This document shows, in pieces, positions 1 through 7,063 of a stretch of DNA of 14,196 nucleotides; within the stretch, counting starts at the first letter, position 1; every line of letters begins with the position of its first letter. A program made the position numbers and the translations under genes. The DNA is from Gammaproteobacteria bacterium. GTDB taxonomy: Bacteria; Pseudomonadota; Gammaproteobacteria; J044. The stretch spans positions 1-14,196 of the forward strand of contig RFHG01000338.1 in the NCBI GenBank assembly GCA_003696465.1. The letters run 5' to 3'. The notes below the pieces were generated by a model, which saw nothing but the letters and a program-made list of their open reading frames with translations, did not search any database and was not told where the DNA came from.

Positions 1-142
1 CCTCGCCCTCGACCTCGGCCTGGCCCGGCTTGAGCGTGACCCGAACCGCACTGACCCCCGGCACGGCAGAGAGGGCTCGCTCCACCGCCGCCGTGCAGTG
101 GCCACAGCTCATGCCGTCGATATCGATGATGATTTTGCTCAT
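1..142 (-). CDS. copZ: CopZ-like heavy-metal-associated (HMA) domain protein, C-terminus cut by window edge
   Basis: About 47 codons are visible on the minus strand, starting at ATG 142-140 and running off the left edge. The product begins MSKIIIDIDGMSCGHCTAAV and carries the HMA metal-binding motif GMSCGHC (Cys13, Cys16), followed by a typical amphipathic helix and strand. The family consists of roughly 65-75 residue cytosolic Cu(I) chaperones that pass copper to CopA-type ATPases. The ATG overlaps the copA stop as ATGA. A GAGGAG ribosome site at 150-155, 7 bases before the start, lies in the end of copA, so the two are probably translationally coupled and copper-induced together. The His between the two cysteines (CGHC) is common in stand-alone chaperones, whereas the two HMA domains of the neighbouring CopA have CAAC. 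Whether the gene is a single domain or something longer cannot be seen. Confidence 0.85.
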   Translation of the reverse strand, partial: MSKIIIDIDGMSCGHCTAAVERALSAVPGVSAVRVTLKPGQAEVEGE

Positions 143-2640
143 GTCCTTGCTCCTCGCGTTTCGGAAACAGAAAGGGTTACATCAGGCTGCCACGCCCTTG
201 CCCGCCGCAGCCGCATGCTGTTGAAAACAACGAACAGGCTGGACAGGCCCATGGCGGCCCCCGCCAGCATCGGATTCAGCAACACGCCCCAGACCGGATA
301 GAGCACGCCGGCAGCCACCGGAATCAGCACGATGTTGTAGGCAAAGGCCCAGAACAGGTTGCCGCGAATGGTGGCCAAGGTGCGGCGACTGATGTCCAGC
401 GCCGTGAGCAGCCGGTCGAGATGACCGCCCATCAGGATCAGGTCCCCAGCCTCCACCGCAATGTCGGTCCCGCTGCCCATGGCAATCCCCACATCGGCCT
501 CGGCCAGGGCCGGGGCATCGTTGATCCCGTCACCAACGAATGCAACCGCATTGCGGCCTGGGGCAGCCTCGCGGGCCTCGCGCACCACCCGGGCCTTGTC
601 CACCGGCAGCACCTCGGCATGGATCTCCTCGATACCGAGCCGTTGTGCCACCGCCTCGGCCGTGCGCCGCTGGTCACCGGTGATCATGGCCACGGCGAAT
701 CCCCGCCGACGCAGTTCGGCAACAACGGCCGCCGCTTCAGGCCGTGGCGGATCGGCGATACCGAGCAGGGCCCGGGGTGCACCATCCACGGCGAGGTACA
801 CCACCGTCTGTCCTTCTCCGGCCAGAGTCTCGGCCGATGGCCAGGCCGAGGTCTCCAGACCGGCCGACTGCATCAGGCGACGATTGCCGATCAGGACCTC
901 ATGGCCAGCCACCCGCGCCCGGATGCCCTGCCCCGGTACGGCCTCGAAGTGCTGCACCTCGGGCAGTTCCAGCCCCTCGGCCCGTGCCGCCTCCACCAGC
1001 GCCTGCGCCAGCGGGTGCTCGCTGGCCTGTTCCGCGGCCGCAGCCAGCTGCAGCACCTCCGTCCGCTCGCCCCCCTCAACGGTGACCAGCCGCGGTCGCC
1101 CTTCGGTCAGGGTTCCGGTCTTGTCGAACAGGATGCAGCGGACCTCGGCCAGCCGTTCCAGGGCCTCGCCACGCCGAATCAGTACACCCAGCTCGGCAGC
1201 ACGACCGGTACCCACCATGATGGCCGCCGGCGTAGCCAGCCCCATGGCACAGGGACAGGCGATGACCAGCACGGCCACCATGGTGATCAGGGCGTGGGTG
1301 AGCCTGGGCTCGGGGCCGATCCACATCCACACGGCAAAGGTCAGCACGGCGATGGCCAGCACGGCCGGGGTAAACACGGCCACCACGCGATCGGCCAGGC
1401 GCTGGATCGGGAGCTTGCCTGCCTGTGCCTGCTCCACCATACGAATGATCTGCGCCAGCAGGGTATCGCGACCGGCATGGCGAACCTCAACCACCAGCTG
1501 ACCGTTCCCGTTCATGGTGCCGGCTGCCACTTCGTCGCCGGGGCTACGATGCACGGGCATGGGCTCTCCGGTGAGCATGGACTCGTCCACATGGCTCTCG
1601 CCCTCGACCACCATCCCGTCGACCGGGATACGCGCCCCCGGACGCACACGTACCCGGTCGCCAGGCTGGACCCGGCTCAGGGGGACGGTCACGAATTCGC
1701 CGCCGCGCAGGAGCTCGGCACTGTCGGCCTGCAGGCCCATCAGGCGGCGGATGGCATCGCTGGCACGCCCCTTGGCACGCTCCTCCAGATACTTGCCGTA
1801 CAGAATTACGGTAATGACCACCGCGGCCGACTCGAAGAAGACATGGCGCGCGGCCTCCGGGAACCATTCCGGCATCAGCAGCACAGCGGTGCTGTAGAGC
1901 CAGGCCGCACCGGTACCTGTCATGACCAGGGAATTCATATCCGGGGAGAGATGCCGCCAGGCAATCCACCCCGGACGGTAGAAACGCCGGCCGGGGCCTG
2001 CGATCACGGCCGTGGTGAGCAGGAACTGGAGCCATTCCCAGGCCCGGGGAAACGGCGCGTGGGCCTGCAGCCAGGCCCCCAGCCCAGGTATCCATTCCCC
2101 ACCCATGGAGAGCACCAGCACCGGCAGGCTGAGCACGCTGGCCAGCCACAGGTCGCGCCGCATGCGGGCCAGCGTGGCCGCCTGTTCATCCTCCTGCCGG
2201 CGTTCATCCGCGATTGGCCAGGCCTGGTATCCGGCCTGCTCCACGGCCGCGACCAGTTCCTGCGCGGTCACGCTGCCGGGCAGATAGTGCACCCAGGCGC
2301 GTTCGGCTGCCAGATTGACGGTGGCATCGATCACACCGGGCACGGTTTTCAGTGCCCGTTCCACCCGCCGCACGCAGGCAGCGCAACTCATGCCGCCGAT
2401 GCCCAGCTCCAGTTCCTCGGTGCGCGGCCGGTAGCCCAGCTCCTCAATGGTGCGCACCACCTGCTCGGGGGTGATCTGCAGCGGATCCACGGCCACCTCG
2501 GCCTTTTCCGTGGCCAGGTTGACACTGGCATCGGAAACGCCTTCGAGGCGTTTCAGGCCACGCTCGATGCGGGCCGAGCAGGCGGCACAGCTCATGCCTT
2601 CGATACCCACCTCCAGCTTGCGACCCGACTGCTCGTTCAT
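139..2640 (-). CDS. copA: Cu(I)-translocating P1B-type ATPase CopA
   Basis: This is an 833-residue inner-membrane copper exporter, about the length of E. coli CopA. Two N-terminal HMA domains each carry GMSCAAC (Cys18/21 and Cys86/89). Membrane segments follow from about residue 165. The actuator loop has TGE at 357-359. The transmembrane metal site is CPC at 462-464, the phosphorylation site is DKTGT at 506-510, the nucleotide-domain His-Pro is at 542-543 and the hinge motif is GDGIND at 703-708. The last two helices contain Tyr768-Asn769 and Met797 with Ser800-Ser801, the signature of Cu(I)-specific (P1B-1) pumps rather than Zn/Cd/Pb pumps. The ATG shares one base with the stop of the MerR-type regulator upstream (TGATG), and a strong GGGGAGGAG site lies at 2646-2654. 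Every catalytic motif is intact. A long open frame on the opposite strand is only a codon-bias shadow. Confidence 0.97.
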   Translation of the reverse strand: MNEQSGRKLEVGIEGMSCAACSARIERGLKRLEGVSDASVNLATEKAEVAVDPLQITPEQVVRTIEELGYRPRTEELELGIGGMSCAACVRRVERALKTVPGVIDATVNLAAERAWVHYLPGSVTAQELVAAVEQAGYQAWPIADERRQEDEQAATLARMRRDLWLASVLSLPVLVLSMGGEWIPGLGAWLQAHAPFPRAWEWLQFLLTTAVIAGPGRRFYRPGWIAWRHLSPDMNSLVMTGTGAAWLYSTAVLLMPEWFPEAARHVFFESAAVVITVILYGKYLEERAKGRASDAIRRLMGLQADSAELLRGGEFVTVPLSRVQPGDRVRVRPGARIPVDGMVVEGESHVDESMLTGEPMPVHRSPGDEVAAGTMNGNGQLVVEVRHAGRDTLLAQIIRMVEQAQAGKLPIQRLADRVVAVFTPAVLAIAVLTFAVWMWIGPEPRLTHALITMVAVLVIACPCAMGLATPAAIMVGTGRAAELGVLIRRGEALERLAEVRCILFDKTGTLTEGRPRLVTVEGGERTEVLQLAAAAEQASEHPLAQALVEAARAEGLELPEVQHFEAVPGQGIRARVAGHEVLIGNRRLMQSAGLETSAWPSAETLAGEGQTVVYLAVDGAPRALLGIADPPRPEAAAVVAELRRRGFAVAMITGDQRRTAEAVAQRLGIEEIHAEVLPVDKARVVREAREAAPGRNAVAFVGDGINDAPALAEADVGIAMGSGTDIAVEAGDLILMGGHLDRLLTALDISRRTLATIRGNLFWAFAYNIVLIPVAAGVLYPVWGVLLNPMLAGAAMGLSSLFVVFNSMRLRRARAWQPDVTLSVSETRGART

Positions 2641-3044
2641 CAGTGCTCCTCCCCGGCCAGCGACTCGAGAATCGGGCAGGCATGACGCGGACCATGACCG
2701 GGGCAGCGGTCATGCAGCAGGCCGAGCGCATCACGCATGCGCTGCAGGTCGGCAATGCGCTGCTCGATGTCGGCCATTCGGGCGGCTGCCAGTGCCTTCA
2801 CATCGGCCATGGAGCCTTCGGGCTCGTCACCGAGCGCCAGCAACTCGCGGATCTCGGACAGGGTGAAGCCCAGCGCCTGGGCACGACGGATGAAACGCAG
2901 CCGGCGGCGCGCATCCTCGCCATAGAGGCGATAGCCGGCCTCGGAACGGGCCTCGGGCAGAAGCAGGCCGATGCGCTCGTAATAGCGCAGCGTTTCCGCG
3001 GCGATTCCTTCCGCGCGTGCCAGTTTGCCAATGGTCTGGAGCAT
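2640..3044 (-). CDS. cueR: CueR-like MerR-family copper-responsive transcriptional regulator
   Basis: This 134-residue protein has a MerR-type winged helix-turn-helix (about 1-70, with the typical ETLRYYERIGLL segment), a long dimerisation helix (about 80-110) and a C-terminal metal loop with Cys114 and Cys123 in CPGHGPRHACPIL. The closest pattern I recognise is CueR (ADVK, LQ.MRD, CPG...CPI). The residue matching CueR Ser77 is Met79, not the Cys found there in Zn/Hg/Cd/Pb sensors, which fits sensing of a monovalent ion such as Cu(I). The loop is one residue longer than in E. coli CueR. The start was chosen at ATG 3044-3042, which has a GAGG site at 3053-3056 and gives the usual family length; the open frame extends upstream but that part looks non-coding. 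It heads the operon with copA and the HMA gene and very likely regulates itself and them. Metal specificity is inferred. Confidence 0.9.
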   Translation of the reverse strand: MLQTIGKLARAEGIAAETLRYYERIGLLLPEARSEAGYRLYGEDARRRLRFIRRAQALGFTLSEIRELLALGDEPEGSMADVKALAAARMADIEQRIADLQRMRDALGLLHDRCPGHGPRHACPILESLAGEEH

Positions 3045-3077
3045 GGCGGTCGCCTCGCTTGCAATGCCGATGCGCAG

Positions 3078-3109
3078 AGTATAAACCTTTGAGCTTACTT
3101 TAAGGTCAA
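3078..3109 (-). promoter_or_regulatory. MerR-type promoter of the cueR-copA operon (20-bp spacer)
   Basis: On the minus strand a -35 TTGACC (3109-3104) and a -10 TATACT (3083-3078) are separated by 20 bases. This over-long spacing is the hallmark of promoters that MerR-family proteins activate by DNA distortion. The expected start near 3071 would give a leader of about 27 bases before the regulator ATG. The -35 and part of the spacer lie inside the coding end of ygfX. Confidence 0.8.
3085..3106 (-). promoter_or_regulatory. Operator dyad for the CueR-like regulator
   Basis: An inverted repeat with arms ACCTT and AAGGT spans 22 bases inside the promoter spacer, with further matching AG/CT positions nearer its centre. 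MerR-family operators occupy exactly this position, and the CCTT...AAGG ends resemble known CueR/MerR boxes. No second copy of the dyad was noticed in the window. Confidence 0.7.
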
Positions 3110-3532
3110 GTCCCGGGCTCCGGGCCAGGAAAGGCGCTTGAGCAGGCGCAGCGGGGCTGCCTCCAGATCGCCGCCACACAGCAGGCGAGTGTGGCTGCGC
3201 CCGTCTACCCCGCACAGGCGCACCAGCAGCAGGCCACGGCCCAGCCAGTGAAGACGACAGCCGGAGAGCGCCACGGCCGGCTCCGCCCCCGCCCTCAGAG
3301 ACAGCCCCAGGCCCTCGTCGTGGAACAGGTGGAGGGTTGCGGGCGCGGTGTCCCACCTCAGCGCGACCACGGCCAGCACCAGCAGGCCCGACAGGCGCAC
3401 GCCCGGCGGCAGGTCGAGCGAGAACATGAGCAGCAACACGCCCAGCAGGGCAACGCGCTCGATGATCTGCTGGCAACGGGAAGGGGGCAGTTCAGCCGGC
3501 AGACCGGGCGCGGCGGATGGCCTCGATGACAT
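3095..3532 (-). CDS. ygfX: YgfX (CptA)-family small membrane protein
   Basis: This is a 145-residue protein with two closely spaced hydrophobic segments (about 26-41 and 44-59) after an ELPPSR stretch, then a soluble, beta-rich C-terminal half. Length, topology and position directly after sdhE match the YgfX family. In E. coli ygfX also follows sdhE, and it has been described as the toxin-like CptA, a role that is not settled. The start was taken at ATG 3532-3530 because AGGGAG at 3545-3540 sits 7 bases upstream. It gives a 41-base overlap with sdhE in another frame. A longer start at 3553 is possible but has less support. The stop at 3097-3095 falls inside the operator of the downstream copper operon. 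Sequence identity in this family is low, so the call rests on context, topology and the N-terminal motif together. Confidence 0.78.
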   Translation of the reverse strand: MSSRPSAAPGLPAELPPSRCQQIIERVALLGVLLLMFSLDLPPGVRLSGLLVLAVVALRWDTAPATLHLFHDEGLGLSLRAGAEPAVALSGCRLHWLGRGLLLVRLCGVDGRSHTRLLCGGDLEAAPLRLLKRLSWPGARDLTLK

Positions 3533-3734
3533 GCGACAACTCCCTGTCGGCACTCTGCATGTCGCCCATCAGCAGGGCGTGCAGGGTAGTATCCGGATAA
3601 TCCAGCAGGCGCTGGAAGGCAGCCTGGCCGGCCTCGTCCAGGGCATCGAGGCCGTGCTCGAGAAACCGCCCCAGCAGCAGGTCGAGTTCGAGCATGCCAC
3701 GGCGGCAGGCCCAGCGCAGGCGATCCCGGTTCAC
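3492..3734 (-). CDS. sdhE: SdhE, FAD assembly factor for succinate dehydrogenase
   Basis: This 80-residue protein has the family signature RRGMLELDLLLGRF (the RGxxE motif at about residues 12-16) and the small all-helical composition of SdhE/YgfY (E. coli CptB; yeast Sdh5). It binds SdhA and promotes covalent attachment of FAD to it. The start is GTG 3734-3732, overlapping the sdhB stop as GTGA. It puts the first residues at (V/M)NRDRLRWACRRG, as expected for the family, whereas the open frame continuing to 3803 reads through sdhB in the wrong frame. In E. coli sdhE lies far from the sdh genes. Here it is the fifth gene of the sdh operon, so assembly factor and substrate are made from one message. 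Confidence 0.93.
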   Translation of the reverse strand: MNRDRLRWACRRGMLELDLLLGRFLEHGLDALDEAGQAAFQRLLDYPDTTLHALLMGDMQSADRELSHVIEAIRRARSAG

Positions 3735-4438
3735 AGGTTCTTCTTCAGCATGCGGTGCTTGATGCGATGGATGGCCTCGGTGGGGTTGAGCCCCTTCGGG
3801 CACACCTGTACACAGTTCATGATGCTGTGGCAGCGAAACAGCTTCCAGGCATCGTCAAGCTGTTCCAGCCGCTGTTCCGTGGCCTGGTCACGGCTGTCCT
3901 CGATGAAGCGGGCTGCCTGCAGCAGGGCGGCCGGGCCAAGGAAGCGCTCGGGGTTCCACCACCACGAGGGGCAGGCCGTGGAGCAACAGGCACACAGGAT
4001 GCACTCGTAGAGGCCGTCCAGCCGGGCGCGCTGTTCCGGTGTCTGCCGCAGCTCCACCTCGGGCACCGGGTCTTTCAGCACCAGCCAGGGCTCGGCCGCA
4101 CGATACTGGCGATAGAAGCGCTCGAGATCGACGATCAGGTCGCGGATCACCGGCTGCCCCGGCAGCGGGCGCAGGACGATCGGCTGTTTCAGCTCGGCCA
4201 GCGGCGTGATGCAGGCCAGACCATTGCGCCCATTGATGTTCATGGCATCCGAACCGCATACGCCCTCCTGGCAGGAACGGCGAAAGGCCAGCGTTGGATC
4301 CTGGGCCTTGAGCTTCAGCAGGGCGCCCAGCAGCATCATGCCCGGCTCCACCTCGTCGTCGGGCAGGCTGTAGTCCTGCATCCGCGGCCGTTCGTCGCGG
4401 TCGGGGTCGAAACGGAAGATGGAAAAACGAACCGGCAT
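3731..4438 (-). CDS. sdhB: Succinate dehydrogenase iron-sulfur subunit SdhB
   Basis: This is a 235-residue electron-transfer subunit of complex II. The N-terminal [2Fe-2S] domain has Cys56, Cys61, Asp64 (in place of a fourth Cys, as in E. coli) and Cys76. The C-terminal domain has CILCACC (Cys146, 149, 152), Cys156 before PSWWWNP, and CHSIMNCVQVCP (Cys203, 209, 213), which give the [4Fe-4S] and [3Fe-4S] clusters. Trp161 and His204 match the ubiquinone-site residues Trp164 and His207 of E. coli. The ATG shares a base with the sdhA stop (TGATG), with GAGGG 8 bases upstream. All ligands are present. Confidence 0.98.
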   Translation of the reverse strand: MPVRFSIFRFDPDRDERPRMQDYSLPDDEVEPGMMLLGALLKLKAQDPTLAFRRSCQEGVCGSDAMNINGRNGLACITPLAELKQPIVLRPLPGQPVIRDLIVDLERFYRQYRAAEPWLVLKDPVPEVELRQTPEQRARLDGLYECILCACCSTACPSWWWNPERFLGPAALLQAARFIEDSRDQATEQRLEQLDDAWKLFRCHSIMNCVQVCPKGLNPTEAIHRIKHRMLKKNL

Positions 4439-6201
4439 CAGTACACCCTCGGCTTGGGCGGGAAGGTCTCGACGGTGAGCGGGCGGGTACGCACCGGCTT
4501 GTAGTCCAGACTGTCGTCGAGCAGTGAATAGAGGCTGTGCCGCATCCAGTGCTGATCGTCCCGCTCCGGGTAGTCGATGCGTGAATGGGCCCCGCGGCTC
4601 TCCTGCCGCGCCAGGGCAGCGGTGGCAGTGGCCAGCGCACAGGCAACCAGGTTCTCGGTCTCCAGCGCCTCGACCCGCGCGGTGTTGAACACCCGGCTGT
4701 CGTCACCCAGCACGGCATCCTCCAGCCGCCGGGCGATGTCGCGCACCCTCTCCAGCCCCTCGGCCATGACCTCCTCGGTGCGGAACACGCCAATATGATC
4801 CTCCATCACCTGCCGCAGCTCACTCCGCAGGGCGTCGGGCGATTCACCGTCACCCTTGCGGTCCCAGCGCTGGAGCCGGTCGAGTGCGGCCTGCACACTG
4901 TCCTCGTCCAGTTTGCGGTGATAGGGATGCTCGCGCAGGTAGCCGATGATGTGGTTGGCCGCAGCGCGGCCGAACACCAGGATATCGAGCAGCGAGTTGC
5001 CCCCCAGCCGGTTGGCTCCGTGGACCGAGACACAGGCACACTCGCCGGCGGCATACAGGCCGGGCACCGGCTCCTCGGGGGTATCGCGTACCGGCACCAC
5101 CACCTGACCAAAGCGGTTGGTGGGGATGCCGCCCATGGTGTAGTGCGCGGTGGGATAGACCGGAATCGGGGCCTCCACCGGGTCGATGCCGAGGAAGGTC
5201 TGGCTCAGCTTGCGGATGCCCGGCAGGCGGGTGGCGATGATCTCCTCGCCCAAGTGGTCGAGCTTGAGCAGGACATGGTCCTTGTCGGGCCCGCAGCCGC
5301 GCCCCTCGCGCACCTCGGTGGCAATGGCCCGGCTGACTACGTCCCGGCTGGCCAGATCCTTTGCATGCGGGGCATAGCGCTCCATGAAACGCTCGCCCTC
5401 GCAGTTGACCAGGTAGCCACCCTCGCCGCGCGCGCCCTCGGTGATGAGCATGCCGCGACCGGCAATGCCGGTCGGATGGAACTGGAAGAACTCCATGTCC
5501 TGGATCGGGATGCCGGCGCGCAGGGCCATGCCCAGGCCATCGCCGGTGTTGATCAGGGCATTGGTGCAGGTACGGTAGAGCTGCCCTGCCCCGCCGGTGG
5601 CCAGCAGCGTGGTCTTGGCCTCGATCACCACCGGTTCGCCACTCATGATGTCGAAGGCCACGCAGCCGAGGATATGCCCCTCGGCATCACGAATCAGATC
5701 AAGCGCGAAATGCTCGTCGAAAAAATGTGTCTTGGCGCGGATGTTCTGCTGATAGAGCGTGTGCAGGATGGCATGGCCGGTGCGGTCGGCCGCGGCACAG
5801 GTGCGGGCCGCCTGCTCCTTGCCGAAGTGCTGGCTCATGCCGCCGAAGGGGCGCTGGTAGATGGTGCCGTTTTCCAGCCGCGAGAACGGCACGCCGAAGT
5901 GCTCCAGCTCGTAGACCACCCTGGGTGCTGCCCGGCACATGTATTCGATGGCATCCTGGTCGCCCAGATAGTCGCTGCCCTTGACCGTGTCGTACATGTG
6001 CCAGTGCCAGTTGTCGGGCAGCACATTGCCCAGTGCCGCATTGATCCCGCCCTGGGCAGCCACGGTATGTGACCGGGTGGGAAACACCTTGGACACCACC
6101 GCCACGCTGGCATCGGCCAGAGAGAGCTGCAGCGCGGCCCGCAGCCCGGCACCGCCGGCCCCGATGATGAGTGCGTCGAATCGGCGTCGTACCGGTTTCA
6201 T
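4438..6201 (-). CDS. sdhA: Succinate dehydrogenase flavoprotein subunit SdhA
   Basis: This 587-residue subunit oxidises succinate to fumarate on the inner face of the membrane. The Rossmann motif GAGGAG is at about 14-19. The FAD-linking His45 lies in RSHTVAAQGG, and catalytic or substrate residues are His242 (FHPTG), Arg286 (SRD), His353 (TAHYTMGG) and Arg398 (GANRLGG), at or within one residue of the E. coli positions. ATG 6201-6199 was chosen because it overlaps the sdhD stop as ATGA and gives the E. coli numbering; an in-frame GTG at 6216 would add five residues. FAD attachment is expected to depend on SdhE encoded two genes downstream. Confidence 0.98.
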   Translation of the reverse strand: MKPVRRRFDALIIGAGGAGLRAALQLSLADASVAVVSKVFPTRSHTVAAQGGINAALGNVLPDNWHWHMYDTVKGSDYLGDQDAIEYMCRAAPRVVYELEHFGVPFSRLENGTIYQRPFGGMSQHFGKEQAARTCAAADRTGHAILHTLYQQNIRAKTHFFDEHFALDLIRDAEGHILGCVAFDIMSGEPVVIEAKTTLLATGGAGQLYRTCTNALINTGDGLGMALRAGIPIQDMEFFQFHPTGIAGRGMLITEGARGEGGYLVNCEGERFMERYAPHAKDLASRDVVSRAIATEVREGRGCGPDKDHVLLKLDHLGEEIIATRLPGIRKLSQTFLGIDPVEAPIPVYPTAHYTMGGIPTNRFGQVVVPVRDTPEEPVPGLYAAGECACVSVHGANRLGGNSLLDILVFGRAAANHIIGYLREHPYHRKLDEDSVQAALDRLQRWDRKGDGESPDALRSELRQVMEDHIGVFRTEEVMAEGLERVRDIARRLEDAVLGDDSRVFNTARVEALETENLVACALATATAALARQESRGAHSRIDYPERDDQHWMRHSLYSLLDDSLDYKPVRTRPLTVETFPPKPRVY

Positions 6202-6527
6202 TGCCACAGAATCCACATCAGCCAGGAGAAACTGCCGGCCAGATAAAGCGCCAGCAGGACGAGAATCAGCAGGCGCAGGGCCAGCGGCTGCACATAGTCG
6301 AGCACGACATCACGCAGCCCCACCCAGGCATGCAACAGCAGCGCGCCACCAAAGAGGAGCAGCCCGATTTCGGTCATCGGGGCGTGCATGAATGCCCGCC
6401 ATTCGGCCGCATCTTCGGGCAACCCCAGCACCCAGCGCAGGCCGAGCAGTACAAAGCCCACCGCGAGCAGAGCAGCGGTCACGTGCTGCAACAGCCAGGC
6501 GCGATAGCCGGACAGGGCGCCCCTCAC
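6198..6527 (-). CDS. sdhD: Succinate dehydrogenase membrane anchor subunit SdhD
   Basis: This is a 109-residue protein with three membrane helices (about 14-34, 52-75 and 82-104). The motif LLHAWVGLRDVVLDYV carries the expected haem b ligand His66 (E. coli His71) and Asp78-Tyr79 at the ubiquinone site (E. coli Tyr83). The start is GTG 6527-6525, overlapping the sdhC stop as GTGA, with GGGAG 7 bases before it. The open frame that continues upstream to 6920 is an out-of-frame reading of sdhC. Small anchor subunits diverge quickly, but position and the His and Tyr motifs make this secure. Confidence 0.93.
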   Translation of the reverse strand: MRGALSGYRAWLLQHVTAALLAVGFVLLGLRWVLGLPEDAAEWRAFMHAPMTEIGLLLFGGALLLHAWVGLRDVVLDYVQPLALRLLILVLLALYLAGSFSWLMWILWQ

Positions 6528-6901
6528 CACAAGTCTCCCAGGCAGAGTACCGCCAGCACCGGTGCCAGCAGCAGGATCCACAGTGAACCGCGGGCAGAAA
6601 CGCTGCGCCCGAATCCATGCCCCAGATCCATGGCCAGCAGACGCAGGCCATTGAGAAAGTGGTGCCAGAAGGCCCAGAAGAGCAGCAACAGCACGGGCTG
6701 CATGAGCGGGGCATGGAGCAGCCCGACGACATGCATCCACCCGCTTTCGCCGTCCAGGGAGCGCTGCAGGAGATAGAGGGACGGGGCGATGGAGAGGAAC
6801 AGAATCACGCCCGCCACCCGATGCAGGATCGAGGCCACACCCGTCCACGGCAGGCGAATCTGCAGCAGATTGAGAAAAACCGGACGCCGTTCGGCGCTCA
6901 T
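6524..6901 (-). CDS. sdhC: Succinate dehydrogenase cytochrome b556 subunit SdhC
   Basis: This is a 125-residue protein with three membrane helices (about 23-45, 58-80 and 104-121). The N-terminal signature RPVFLNL...ASILHR carries Ser24 and Arg28, which match the quinone-site Ser27 and Arg31 of E. coli. His81 in WHHFLNGLRLL is the likely haem b ligand (E. coli His84). The ATG at 6901-6899 has a strong AGGGGAGG site at 6915-6908, 6 bases upstream. It is the first gene of the six-gene operon sdhC-sdhD-sdhA-sdhB-sdhE-ygfX. The open frame that extends to 8194 on this strand runs antisense through ygfZ and is not coding. Confidence 0.95.
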   Translation of the reverse strand: MSAERRPVFLNLLQIRLPWTGVASILHRVAGVILFLSIAPSLYLLQRSLDGESGWMHVVGLLHAPLMQPVLLLLFWAFWHHFLNGLRLLAMDLGHGFGRSVSARGSLWILLLAPVLAVLCLGDLW

Positions 6902-6946
6902 GTGCTGCCTCCCCTGGCAATGGTGGTTGCAGTGACGATGCAGATG

Positions 6947-6960
6947 TTCCTGTGCAGGAA
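6947..6960. promoter_or_regulatory. 14-bp palindrome at the sdh start-site region, possible operator
   Basis: TTCCTGTGCAGGAA has two perfect 6-base arms around a 2-base centre. It touches the -10 box of the candidate sdh promoter and covers its predicted start, where a dimeric repressor would bind. It could also form a small hairpin at the 5' end of the transcript. I do not recognise the motif as the site of a named regulator. Confidence 0.4.
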
Positions 6961-6987
6961 TATAGCCGACCCGGGCAATACCCACAA
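6959..6987 (-). promoter_or_regulatory. Candidate sigma-70 promoter of the sdh operon
   Basis: On the minus strand a -35-like TTGTGG (6987-6982) and a -10 TATATT (6964-6959, five of six matches to TATAAT) are separated by exactly 17 bases. Transcription would start near 6952, giving a leader of about 50 bases before sdhC. The -35 is weak (three of six), which would fit a promoter helped by an activator. Confidence 0.5.
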
Positions 6988-7003
6988 TGGCTGCACTGCT
7001 GAA

Positions 7004-7032
7004 GTGACAGCCAATCTCCGCTGCCCTAAGAT
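7004..7032 (+). promoter_or_regulatory. Candidate sigma-70 promoter of ygfZ
   Basis: GTGACA (7004-7009, five of six matches to TTGACA) and TAAGAT (7027-7032, four of six to TATAAT) are 17 bases apart. A start near 7039 would leave a leader of about 25 bases with the GAGGAG ribosome site. Confidence 0.5.
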
Positions 7033-7063
7033 ACCCGCACCAGTCAGCTCGAGGAGCCTGCAC

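Noticed and set aside
421..2685. A 754-codon open frame on the plus strand opposite copA
   Set aside because: It is the antisense of a gene with every P-type ATPase motif. The translation is rich in His, Gly, Gln and Pro with no recognisable domain, as expected from a high-GC antisense frame.
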